A DNA stretch of 64,000 nt, from contig NZ_JACEIC010000002.1 of NCBI RefSeq assembly GCF_013778305.1, forward strand, positions 2,133,669 to 2,197,668, given 5' to 3'. Positions within the stretch are counted from its first letter, which is position 1. Every line of letters starts with the position of its first letter. The notes below the pieces were generated by a model. It had not been told where the DNA came from and made no database searches. It was given only the letters and a program-made list of their open reading frames with translations. Below, piece by piece: positions 8,267-16,087 of this stretch. Made by a program: the position numbers and the translations under genes. The DNA is from Nocardioides agri. GTDB lineage: Bacteria; Actinomycetota; Actinomycetes; Propionibacteriales; Nocardioidaceae.

Positions 8267-9825
8267 ACCATCTCCTTGACGAGGTCGAGCGGGGTCGGCT
8301 TGTTGCCCGACGGACAGCCGACCTCGGCGGTGATCCGGCCGTCGCTCATCACGACGATGCGGTCGGCCATGCCGATCGCCTCCTCGAGGCTGTCGGCCAG
8401 GAGGACCGTGGCGACGCCGTTGTTGGCGAGCTCGCGCATCAGCCGGTAGACCTCCGACCGGGCGCCGACGTCGAGGCCGCGGGTGGGGTGGTCGAGCAGC
8501 AGCAGGCGTACGTCGTCGGCCACCAGCCAGCGGGCCAGCACCACCTTCTGCTGGTTGCCGCCCGAGAGCCGCTGGATCGCGGTGCTGCGCTGCGGGGTGC
8601 GGATCGACAGCCGGTCGATCCACCGGTCCACGAGCGTGGCCTGCTTGCGCGGCGACACCAGCGGCCCGACGCACCGGGACTTCTGCTTGGCGAGCGTCAT
8701 GTTGTCCGCGACCGACATCGGCCCGACCATGCCCTCGATCTTGCGCTCGGCCGGCACGTAGCCGACGCCGGCGGCGCAGGCGGCGCGGGTGTCGGAGAGG
8801 TCGAGCTTCTTCCCGGCGAGCAGCGCCTCGCCGGCCGTGGTCGGCTCGGCGCCGAACAGCGCGCGGCAGACGTCCTCGCGGCCGGAGCCGTGCACGCCGA
8901 CGATGCCGAGGATCTCACCGGGCCGAACGTCGAAGCTCACGTCGCGGAACGTCTTGCCGGCCAGGCCACGGACGCTGAGGAGCGGCTCCCCCTCCTGCTC
9001 GGGGCGCTCGATCGCGGTGTCGTGGTAGTGGTCGTCGTTGCCGGTCGAGCCGATCATCATCCGGTGCAGCTCGGCCGGGGCGGCGCCCGCCGTCGGCACG
9101 TCGCCGACGGACTGCCCGCCGCGCAGCACGGTGACCCGGTCGCACACGTCGAGCACCTCGTCGAGGCGGTGCGACACGAAGATCACGGAGGCGAACTCGC
9201 GCAGCCGGCGTACCTGGGTGAAGAGGGTCTCGATCTCCTTCGACTCCAGCACCGAGGTGGGCTCGTCGAGGATGATCACCGGCGGGTGCGAGGTGCGCTC
9301 CTCGATCCGCAGGACCTTCGCGATCTCGACCATCTGCCGGTCGGCGAAGCTGAGCGTGTCTGTGCGCGCCAGCGGGTCGATGTGCGAGCCGATCTTGTCG
9401 AGCTGCGCCTGCGCGAGCCGGCGCATCGTGTCCCAGCGGTAGACGCCCCGGCGGACCCCGGCGCCTTCGGCGCCGAGCACGATGTTCTCCGCGGCGGTCA
9501 GGTTGGGCACCAGCGACTGCTCCTGGAAGACCATCCCGATGCCGTGGTCGGCGGCGTCGACGACGCTCTTGAGCCGCACCTTCTCACCGCGCACCCAGAT
9601 CTCCCCGGCGTCCGGCCGGACCAGGCCGACCAGCGCCTTGAGCAGCGTGGACTTGCCGGCGCCGTTCTCGCCCGCCAGGCCGAGCACCTCGTGCGGGCGG
9701 ACCACGAGGTCCACGCCGTCGAGCGCCTTCACGCCGGGGTAGTGCTTGACCAGCCCGCGCACCTCCAGCGCCGGCACCGCTGCCGGCGGGGTCGGGGAGG
9801 GAGCCGGCTCGACGTTGACGCTCAC
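8263..9825 (-). CDS. Sugar ABC transporter ATP-binding protein, double NBD (CUT2/RbsA type)
   Basis: Cytoplasmic ATPase of 520 residues with two nucleotide-binding domains. The N-terminal domain has Walker A GENGAGKST and Walker B VIILDEPT, but its signature is SFADRQ rather than the classic LSGGQ. The C-terminal domain has the relaxed P-loop GVHGSGRED expected of CUT2 ATPases, a clean LSGGNQQK signature, and Walker B LLLDHPTRG in which the usual catalytic Glu is His446. It overlaps both neighbouring permease genes by GTGA. The substitution suggests asymmetric hydrolysis with a mainly structural second site, which is inference. Confidence 0.9.
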   Translation of the reverse strand: MSVNVEPAPSPTPPAAVPALEVRGLVKHYPGVKALDGVDLVVRPHEVLGLAGENGAGKSTLLKALVGLVRPDAGEIWVRGEKVRLKSVVDAADHGIGMVFQEQSLVPNLTAAENIVLGAEGAGVRRGVYRWDTMRRLAQAQLDKIGSHIDPLARTDTLSFADRQMVEIAKVLRIEERTSHPPVIILDEPTSVLESKEIETLFTQVRRLREFASVIFVSHRLDEVLDVCDRVTVLRGGQSVGDVPTAGAAPAELHRMMIGSTGNDDHYHDTAIERPEQEGEPLLSVRGLAGKTFRDVSFDVRPGEILGIVGVHGSGREDVCRALFGAEPTTAGEALLAGKKLDLSDTRAACAAGVGYVPAERKIEGMVGPMSVADNMTLAKQKSRCVGPLVSPRKQATLVDRWIDRLSIRTPQRSTAIQRLSGGNQQKVVLARWLVADDVRLLLLDHPTRGLDVGARSEVYRLMRELANNGVATVLLADSLEEAIGMADRIVVMSDGRITAEVGCPSGNKPTPLDLVKEMV

Positions 9826-10829
9826 TTGACCACCTGGTTCCTTCGACGCTGCGGGAGGACGGCCGCGGCGACCGCCGCGACGACGATCAGGCCCTGGACG
9901 CCGCCCTGCCAGTAGGGGCTGACGCCGATCTGCACGAGCCCGTTGGTGAGGACCGTGACCAGCAGGACCCCGACGGTGGAGTGGAGGACGCCTCCGCGCC
10001 CACCGGTGAGGAGGGTGCCGCCGACGACCGCCGCGGTGATCGCGGCGAAGTCGTAGCCCTTGCCGGCCTGCACGAGGCCCGCGCTGAGCTGGCTGGTCAC
10101 CATCACGCCGGCGAGTCCGTAGAAGGCGCCGGCGAGGGTGAAGACCGCGACCTTGTACGGCGCCACCTTCACACCCGAGAGCGACAGGACCTCCTCGGCG
10201 CCGCCGATCGCGTAGGCGTAGCGGCCGAGCCGCGAGTAGCGCTGCACCAGGTAGCCGACGAGCACGCAGGCCGCGGCGAGCCAGGTCAGGTAGGAGAACC
10301 CGAGCAGCCGGTCGACCGCGAGGCTGGCCAGCGTCGCGTCGGAGATGTTGGGCTGCACGCCGCCGAACATCAGCGTCGCGACACCGAGGCCGATGGCGCA
10401 GACGCCGAGGGTGGTCATGAACGACGGCACCTTCAGCAGCACCAGCGCCAGCCCGCTCACGCACCCGAGGACCGCGGCCAGCAGGACCGCCATCAGGACG
10501 CCGGCCAGGCCGAGGTCGTTGTCGTTGCGGTTGTTGGCGACCAGCAGCGCGACCGCGATGGCGGAGGCGCCCATGATGCCGGGGGCGGAGAGGTCGATGG
10601 ACCCCATGAGGAGCACGAACGTGATGCCGCACGTGACGACCGCGAGGACCGAGGCGGTGTCCATGATGTTCTGGACGTTGCCCAGCGTGCGGAACTCCGA
10701 GCTCAGGACGGAGAACACGAGGAAGACGACGACGAGCGCGATCGGCGGACCCGCGTCGCGGAGGGACACCCCCCGCCGAGGACGGGGGCGCGCCGCGACG
10801 ACCTCGACGTCCTCGGCAGGGGATGTCAT
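9822..10829 (-). CDS. Sugar ABC transporter permease (CUT2/RbsC type)
   Basis: Second membrane permease of the importer, about 335 residues, with the CUT2 motif LLMGSIDLSAPGIMGASA and a hydrophobic pattern like that of the first permease. Two starts are plausible. The ATG at 10829 gives 335 residues; the GTG at 10835 gives 337 and a GTGA overlap with the lipoprotein stop, the style used elsewhere in this operon. The ATG is reported. The two permeases are related but clearly diverged, so they probably form a heterodimer. Confidence 0.87.
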   Translation of the reverse strand: MTSPAEDVEVVAARPRPRRGVSLRDAGPPIALVVVFLVFSVLSSEFRTLGNVQNIMDTASVLAVVTCGITFVLLMGSIDLSAPGIMGASAIAVALLVANNRNDNDLGLAGVLMAVLLAAVLGCVSGLALVLLKVPSFMTTLGVCAIGLGVATLMFGGVQPNISDATLASLAVDRLLGFSYLTWLAAACVLVGYLVQRYSRLGRYAYAIGGAEEVLSLSGVKVAPYKVAVFTLAGAFYGLAGVMVTSQLSAGLVQAGKGYDFAAITAAVVGGTLLTGGRGGVLHSTVGVLLVTVLTNGLVQIGVSPYWQGGVQGLIVVAAVAAAVLPQRRRNQVVK

Positions 10830-10831
10830 GG

Positions 10832-11920
10832 TCACGAGATCGGACCCTGCGACCGGCTGAAGACGTTGTCGCACTCGTACTCGGACGCGTCGACCGTCGG
10901 GGACGTGAAGTCCGCGACGTTGTCCTGCTGGATCAGGAACTGCTCGGCGAACCAGGCGCGGTCGGCGATGTCGTCGACCGAGAGCTCACCGGTGGCCACG
11001 CAGTAGCCGATCGCCAGGCCGATGCCGCCCTGCCACGGGCCGTCGCTGGAGACGGTGGCGGTCATGGCGCCGTCCTCGATCGCGGTGAGCGCGTCGGGCA
11101 CGGCGTCGATGCCGACGACCGCGACCTGGCCCTCCTTGCCCGCGGCCTTGAGGGCCTCGAGCGCGCCGAGGGCCATGTCGTCGTTGGCGGCCCAGATGCC
11201 CTTGATGTCGTCGCCGTGCTTGGTCAGCAGCGTCTTGGTCACCTCGAGCGCCTCGGCGCGGGAGAAGTTCGCCGTCTGCTGGTCGAGCAGCTTCACGTCC
11301 GGGTGCTCGGCGAGCGAGGCCTCCAGGCCGGCGAACCGGTCCTTGGCGGCACCGGTGTCGAGGATGCCCTGGAGCGCGATGATGCCGCCCGAGCCGCCGA
11401 TCGCGTCGGCGAGCGCGTCACCGATCTGCTGGCCCGACGTGACGCCGTCATAGGTGATGTGGCTCAGCCACTGGCTGTAGTCGGTGACCTCGAGGTCGGC
11501 CGGCTTGTTCCACTGGGTCACCAGGAAGGCGCCCGCCTCTTGGGCCTGCTCGACGATCGGCGGGGTGTCGGAGTCGCCGTTGGGCAGGATGTTCATGACC
11601 AGGCACTCGGTGTCGCCCGCGAGGAGCTGGCTGATCTGCTCCTGCTGCTTGGTCGAGTCACCGTCGTAGGTGAGCCGCTCCTGGGACAGGCCGACCGACT
11701 CGGCGAAGGCGTCGCCGCCCTCGAGCCACGCGGCCTCGTAGGGGTTGGACTCGTTGCGGACCTGGCCGACCAGCTTGACGTCGGCGGGGTCGCAGGCGCC
11801 AGCGGCCGCGGGCGAGTCGTTGCCGCTCTCGGCGTTCGACTCCTCGCTGCAGCCCGTGAAGGCGAGTGCCGCCAGCGAGAGGCTGAGCAGGGCAACGGCG
11901 GAACGTGACTTGACGATCAT
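10832..11920 (-). CDS. Sugar ABC transporter substrate-binding lipoprotein
   Basis: Periplasmic-binding-protein-like I family (RbsB type) receptor, 362 residues, anchored outside the membrane. A hydrophobic signal ends in the lipobox AFTGC, followed by an acidic, Asn/Ser-rich linker. The ATG at 11920 is preferred over the ATG six bases upstream because AGAAGAGG lies six bases before it and directly abuts the earlier one. It is the first importer gene, 119 bp after kduD. A GC-rich inverted repeat in that gap (GGGGG...CCCCC near 12016-12032) could raise lipoprotein mRNA relative to the upstream genes, as often happens in such operons. Confidence 0.9.
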   Translation of the reverse strand: MIVKSRSAVALLSLSLAALAFTGCSEESNAESGNDSPAAAGACDPADVKLVGQVRNESNPYEAAWLEGGDAFAESVGLSQERLTYDGDSTKQQEQISQLLAGDTECLVMNILPNGDSDTPPIVEQAQEAGAFLVTQWNKPADLEVTDYSQWLSHITYDGVTSGQQIGDALADAIGGSGGIIALQGILDTGAAKDRFAGLEASLAEHPDVKLLDQQTANFSRAEALEVTKTLLTKHGDDIKGIWAANDDMALGALEALKAAGKEGQVAVVGIDAVPDALTAIEDGAMTATVSSDGPWQGGIGLAIGYCVATGELSVDDIADRAWFAEQFLIQQDNVADFTSPTVDASEYECDNVFSRSQGPIS

Positions 11921-12039
11921 CGTCATCCTCTTCTGTAGGTGCCAGAGTCTCCGGCGGTGGTGGACCCGAGAGGTGGTGCGGTGCCGCTGGTGCGGCGGAG
12001 ACGTGCGGAGCGGGCGGGGGAGGCGAGCCCCCGGGGGGA

Positions 12040-12795
12040 TCAGCGCGCCATCCAGCCCCCGTCCACGACCAGCACGTGGCCGTTGACGTAGTCCGCGGCG
12101 GCGGAGCTGAGGAAGACGGCCGCGCCGGCGATGTCGGCCGGGGTGCCCCAGCGTCCGGCCGGGATCCGCTCGAGGATCGCCCGAGCCCGATCGGGGTCCT
12201 CGCGCAGTGCCGTCGTGTTGTCGGTGGCCATGTATCCCGGCGCGATCGCATTGACCTGGACGCCGAGCGGGCCCCACTCGTTGGCGAGCGCCTTGGTGAT
12301 GCCGGCGACGCCGTGCTTGCTCGCGGTGTAGGAGATGACCCGGATCCCGCCCTGGAAGGCGAGCAGGCTGGCGATGCTCACGATCTTGCCGCTGCCGCGC
12401 TCGACCATCGGGCGGCCGATCGCCTGGGTGAGGAAGAACAGGCCGGACAGGTTGATGTCGAGGACGGTGTTCCAGGAGTCGTCGGTGACGTCGACCGTGT
12501 CGTGACGGTCGATGATGCCGGCGTTGTTGACCAGGATGTCGACCCGGTGCGCCGCGGAGATCCGGGCGCCGACGGCCGCCACGGCCGCGTGGTCGCTGAC
12601 GTCGAGGTCGACGACGTCCACGTCGCGGCCGAGGTCGCGGACCAGCTTCTCGGTCTCGGTCTGACTGTCGGGGAGGCCGACGAGCACGAGGTCGGCGCCC
12701 GCCTCAGCGAGGCCGAGGGCCACGCCCTGGCCGAGGCCGCGACCCGCACCCGTGACGACGGCGCGCTTGCCGGTGAGGTCGAACGGGGTGCTCAC
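12040..12795 (-). CDS. kduD: 2-dehydro-3-deoxy-D-gluconate 5-dehydrogenase (SDR family)
   Basis: Short-chain dehydrogenase of 251 residues, expected to reduce 2,5-diketo-3-deoxygluconate to KDG with NAD(P)H. It shows the cofactor motif TGAGRGLGQG, the structural NNAG motif, the active-site YTASK (Tyr-x3-Lys) and the C-terminal VDGGW. The GTG start at 12795 overlaps the kduI stop as GTGA. The direct partnership with KduI and the KDG kinase and aldolase downstream make the KduD assignment much stronger than sequence alone; otherwise it could be any gluconate-type SDR. Confidence 0.88.
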   Translation of the reverse strand: MSTPFDLTGKRAVVTGAGRGLGQGVALGLAEAGADLVLVGLPDSQTETEKLVRDLGRDVDVVDLDVSDHAAVAAVGARISAAHRVDILVNNAGIIDRHDTVDVTDDSWNTVLDINLSGLFFLTQAIGRPMVERGSGKIVSIASLLAFQGGIRVISYTASKHGVAGITKALANEWGPLGVQVNAIAPGYMATDNTTALREDPDRARAILERIPAGRWGTPADIAGAAVFLSSAAADYVNGHVLVVDGGWMAR

Positions 12796-13610
12796 AGCTC
12801 CTCCAGGGAGACGGGGAAGAGGTCGGTGTACGCGTTGTTCTCGCCGGCCATCGCCCAGATGAAGGCGTAGGAGCCGGTGCCGGCGCCGGCATGGACCGAC
12901 CACGGCGGCGAGATGACGGCCTCCCGGTTGCCGACGACCAGGTGCCGGGTCGCGCCGGGCTGGCCGAGGAAGTGGAAGACGCGGTCGTCCTCGTCGAGGT
13001 CGACGTAGAGGTAGACCTCGGTGCGCCGCGCGTGCAGGTGCGGCGGCATCGTGTTCCAGACCGACCCGCGGGAGATGACGGTCACCCCGAACTGCAGGTT
13101 CGCGGTCGCCAGGTCCTCGCCCCACGCGTACTTGTAGAGGTGCCGCTCACTGGCGCTCTGGGCGCTGCCGATCGCGACCGGCTCGACCTCGGCGTGGTTG
13201 AGGGCGACCGCCGGGTGGGTGGCGTGCGCCGGGGCGGAGACGAAGTAGAAGGCCGCGTCGGCGCCGGCGAACGAGACCTCGCTGCCGCGCCCGACGTAGA
13301 GACCGTCGAGGTGGGCGAGCTCGAACTTCTCGCCGTCGACGAGGACGTGGCCGGACTCCCCGACGTTGATGACGCCGAGCTCGCGGCGCTCGAGGTGGGA
13401 CTCGACGCCGAGGACGTCGGTCCAGGCCGGCAGCTCGAGCTGGCCGCTGCCGGGCACCGCGCCACCGACGACCAGGCGGTCGTCGTGGGTGTAGGTCGCG
13501 TGCACCTCGCCGGTCTCGAACAGGCCGGGCACGAGGAAGTGGTCGCGCAGGTCCGCGGCGTGGGCGGTCTCCACGCTCGACGGAGAAGTCGAATACCGGA
13601 CCTGGATCAC
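12792..13610 (-). CDS. kduI: 5-dehydro-4-deoxy-D-glucuronate isomerase
   Basis: Cupin isomerase of 272 residues converting 5-keto-4-deoxyuronate to 2,5-diketo-3-deoxygluconate, the entry step for unsaturated uronates released from pectin or similar polymers by lyases. The metal-binding run MPPHLHARRTE supplies the HxHxxxxE ligands typical of KduI, and the C-terminal SPPWSVHAGAGTGSYAFIW is also family-like. It is the first gene of the leftward operon, with a recognisable promoter at 13658-13685. No polysaccharide lyase is visible in the window, so the uronate source must be encoded elsewhere or supplied by other organisms. Confidence 0.93.
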   Translation of the reverse strand: MIQVRYSTSPSSVETAHAADLRDHFLVPGLFETGEVHATYTHDDRLVVGGAVPGSGQLELPAWTDVLGVESHLERRELGVINVGESGHVLVDGEKFELAHLDGLYVGRGSEVSFAGADAAFYFVSAPAHATHPAVALNHAEVEPVAIGSAQSASERHLYKYAWGEDLATANLQFGVTVISRGSVWNTMPPHLHARRTEVYLYVDLDEDDRVFHFLGQPGATRHLVVGNREAVISPPWSVHAGAGTGSYAFIWAMAGENNAYTDLFPVSLEEL

Positions 13611-13657
13611 ACGGGCTCCTCATGTTGTGAACTAAGTTCGTGAATGTGAACCCGGAA

Positions 13658-13685
13658 TGTATACGTGACCACCGTCACTGGTCAA
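13658..13685 (-). promoter_or_regulatory. Promoter of the kdu/kdg operon
   Basis: On the minus strand TTGACC (13685-13680) and TATACA (13663-13658) are separated by 16 bases, a good vegetative promoter about 50 bases before kduI. The spacer contains the dyad listed at 13665-13678, so a bound repressor would block polymerase. Confidence 0.7.
13665..13678. promoter_or_regulatory. Candidate IclR operator (dyad between -35 and -10)
   Basis: GTGAC-CACC-GTCAC is a perfect 5-bp-arm inverted repeat filling the spacer of the kduI promoter. A second palindrome, GAACTAAGTTC (13629-13639), lies just downstream of the predicted transcript start. The divergent IclR protein is the obvious candidate ligand. 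Confidence 0.55.
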
Positions 13686-13776
13686 TAGGCAGAAGTGCGT
13701 CCATGTATGTGAACGTGGGCTAGGATCAGACCAGCCGGACCGCGCACCGACGCGCGGTCGACCAGGAGGACGCCGC

Positions 13777-14565
13777 ATGCAGCTCGAGAAGACGCCGACC
13801 GCTCCCGCCGCGGGGCCGGTCAAGTCGGCCGCCCGCGCGCTCGACCTGCTCGACGAGATCGCCGCGAACGGCCCGGGCACCCAGCTGCAGCTCTCGACCC
13901 GACTGGGCATCCCGAAGAGCAGCCTGCACGCGCTGCTGCGCACGATGACCGACCGCGGCTGGCTGCAGACCGACCCGACCGGCAGCGTCTACCAGCTCGG
14001 CATCCGCGCGCTGGTCGTGAGCTCGGCGTACCTCGCCGGCGACTCGGTCCTCTCCCGCACCGCCGGGATCATGGACGAGATCTCCGCCGCCACCGAGGAG
14101 ACCGTCAACCTCGGCCGACTCACCGGCGCCGACGTCATCTACACCGCCAAGCGCGAGTCCGTGCACCCCCTGCGCATGCACTCACCCGTCGGCAGGCGGC
14201 TGCCGGCGTACTCCACGGCGCTCGGCCGCGCGATCCTCGCCGAGCACCCCGTCGAGGTGCGCGAGGCGCTCGTGCCGCACCACATCGACCCCATCACCAC
14301 CCGGACGCTCACCGACCGCGACGAGGTCCTGCAGGTCATCGACACCGCCGCCACCGTGGGGTACGCCGCCGAGAGCGACGAGTCCTGCATCGGCGTGCGC
14401 TGCTTCGGCATCGCGCTCCCGTTCTCGCGCCCGGCGGTCGACGGCATCAGCGTCGCCGTCCCGATGACCCGCCTCGGCGGCGGCCGCGAGGAGCTGATCG
14501 TCGAGACGCTGCTGAGCATCCGCTCCCGGCTGTCGCTGGAGCACAGCAACAGCATGGTGCGCTGA
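13777..14565 (+). CDS. IclR-family transcriptional regulator of the uronate operon
   Basis: DNA-binding regulator of 262 residues. Residues about 17-75 form the winged helix-turn-helix (QLSTRLGIPKSSLHALLRTM), followed by the IclR effector domain with its conserved GRAILAEHP helix and the C-terminal SCIGVRCFGIALPF segment containing the ligand-pocket Cys. It is transcribed divergently from the kduI operon across a 166-bp gap with at least two dyads. By analogy with KdgR proteins it probably represses kduI-kdgK until KDG or a related intermediate accumulates; that effector is inference. Confidence 0.87.
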   Translation: MQLEKTPTAPAAGPVKSAARALDLLDEIAANGPGTQLQLSTRLGIPKSSLHALLRTMTDRGWLQTDPTGSVYQLGIRALVVSSAYLAGDSVLSRTAGIMDEISAATEETVNLGRLTGADVIYTAKRESVHPLRMHSPVGRRLPAYSTALGRAILAEHPVEVREALVPHHIDPITTRTLTDRDEVLQVIDTAATVGYAAESDESCIGVRCFGIALPFSRPAVDGISVAVPMTRLGGGREELIVETLLSIRSRLSLEHSNSMVR

Positions 14566-14680
14566 CGCTGGCGCACCCGGGTTGGCAGCACCGAGGATTC
14601 TCGCGAGTCTGGTCAAGATCCCCTTGGCACGTGTCATGCTCGCCCTGACAGTCACGAGGGCGGGCCCCCGGCCAGCAGCG

Positions 14681-14707
14681 CGTGACCCGCGCGGGGGACG
14701 GGTCACG
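14681..14707. terminator. Hairpin between convergent genes
   Basis: CGTGACCCG (14681-14689) and CGGGTCACG (14699-14707) form a perfect 9-bp stem with a 9-base loop between the IclR gene and the convergent zinc-finger gene. There is no T-run. The rest of the 256-bp gap shows nothing recognisable. Confidence 0.5.
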
Positions 14708-14821
14708 TGTGACGGCAGGACCGCGGTCGTGGGCGATCTCGACCCGGCGCGCACCGTCCTCGGCGGGCGCACCGGGTTCGGGGTCGTCCAGAAGCCCCGT
14801 GGCCCCGGGCGGTGCGCCGAC

Positions 14822-15217
14822 TCAGGCCGGGCTGGTTCGCGTGCGCCCCTCGACCCGCTGCGCGAAACGCTCCCAGGCGGCCTGCCGCGACACCCCCAGC
14901 GCCTTGCCGATCTCCGCCCACGACAGCGACCGCGCTCGGGCCATCTCGACCCACTCGACCAGGAACTCGGAGACCTGGTCGGCGGTCCGTGAGATATGCG
15001 GCAGGACCGCGAGCAGCTCCGCGTCGGTCATCGACTCCCAGGGCGGTCGCGCCGCGGCGCGACTCTTGGCGGCCGAGTGGAAGACCTCGTGGTAGTGCTC
15101 GACGCAGTCCTCGCAGATCATCGCGCCGTACCCGCCGCCGAACTTGATGCCTCGCTTGCCGGCCCTGCCGCAGAACGAGCAGCTCTTGCGGGCGACGTCC
15201 GTGTCCATCGGCGCCAT
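14822..15217 (-). CDS. ClpX-type zinc-finger and HTH protein, function unknown
   Basis: Cytoplasmic protein of 131 residues with two recognisable parts. Near residues 13-42 there is a CxxC...CxxC zinc finger (CSFCGRAGK ... ICEDC) like the N-terminal finger of ClpX. Residues about 98-118 form a helix-turn-helix (SWAEIGKALGVSRQAAWERF) like sigma region 4 or Xre-type readers. No AAA+ domain follows, so this is a free-standing finger fused to a DNA-reading helix pair. The start has a near-perfect GAGGAGG site. Possible roles are a small regulator or an adaptor for ClpP/ClpX-type machinery; neither is shown. Confidence 0.75.
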   Translation of the reverse strand: MAPMDTDVARKSCSFCGRAGKRGIKFGGGYGAMICEDCVEHYHEVFHSAAKSRAAARPPWESMTDAELLAVLPHISRTADQVSEFLVEWVEMARARSLSWAEIGKALGVSRQAAWERFAQRVEGRTRTSPA

Positions 15218-15378
15218 GACGCACTCCTCCTCGACCTGCGGCCTGCGCCTCGGTCACCGACCTCGACGATAGCCGTTCGAACCGGACCGACGCGCCGAGG
15301 TCGCACGGCGGTGCCAGTGCTGCTCGAGTCCACGAGGTCCGTCCCCATGCCGGGCAAGCGCGCTTGACGGCGGCCAGG

Positions 15379-15888
15379 TCAGCACTCGGTGGGCGACAGG
15401 TTCAGGAGGACGCGGATCTCTGCCTTCCCCTTCTCGACCTTCGTGATCTGGCCGTTGGCCTTCCAGAACGTCCGCCACCAGCTGCGGGGGGTCGGCGCCT
15501 GGGCGGCGTGGGCGAGGAATCGTCCGCTCTTGAACCCGGCGTCGGCGACGGCCTGCACCGAGCTCGCGACCTGCGCGGGCCAGACGTCCGGTGGGCCGAG
15601 CAGCCTGGTGGCGAAACGGGTCTGGGCGGCTCCCAGCTTCCTCGCCTCCCGCTTGAACCGGGGGAACCGCTTCTCGACGTCCGCGAACCGGATGGAGCCA
15701 TGCCGCGTCATGTCGTGGACGAAGAGGTAGAGGGCAAGGCTGTTCCTGCACTCGTGTGCGAGGTAGTAGACGCTGGCCTGCTCCGGAGTCATCTCCGCGT
15801 GAGCCGCAGATGTGAAGGTCGGCGCGAACGCGACGAGGAGCACGGCGGAGATCGAGCAGGCGATGGTGTGCCGGAGGTTGATGGTCAT
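15379..15888 (-). CDS. Small secreted protein, function unknown
   Basis: The ATG at 15888 gives 169 residues beginning with a clear signal peptide (MTINLRHTIACSISAVLLVA, cleavage after SAAHA). An in-frame extension to 16068 would add a Pro/Arg-rich leader and bury the signal, so it is rejected. The mature part is basic and helical with no motif I recognise. The ribosome site is weak. It lies between the zinc-finger gene and dnaB on the same strand, with 199 bp to dnaB, and may be a recent addition. Confidence 0.6.
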   Translation of the reverse strand: MTINLRHTIACSISAVLLVAFAPTFTSAAHAEMTPEQASVYYLAHECRNSLALYLFVHDMTRHGSIRFADVEKRFPRFKREARKLGAAQTRFATRLLGPPDVWPAQVASSVQAVADAGFKSGRFLAHAAQAPTPRSWWRTFWKANGQITKVEKGKAEIRVLLNLSPTEC

Positions 15889-16087
15889 CTGGCCACCATC
15901 GAGCGGTCGAGCGCCACGCGCATGAGGCACGCGTCCTGGTTCCAGCGGGAACCTGACGAGCCGACCGGGACCGGAGTCCTGCACGTCCTGAGCGCACCGG
16001 CCTCGGGCGGGCGCCGCGTCCTCCGGGTGTGTTCGTGCCGGGACCGGCGGCCGGGCGGAGAGGTCCAACGGCCTTGTCGTCTCCGCG

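Noticed and set aside
14566..14821. Possible small gene after the IclR gene
   Set aside because: Frames there lack ribosome sites and protein-like composition; only hairpins are visible.
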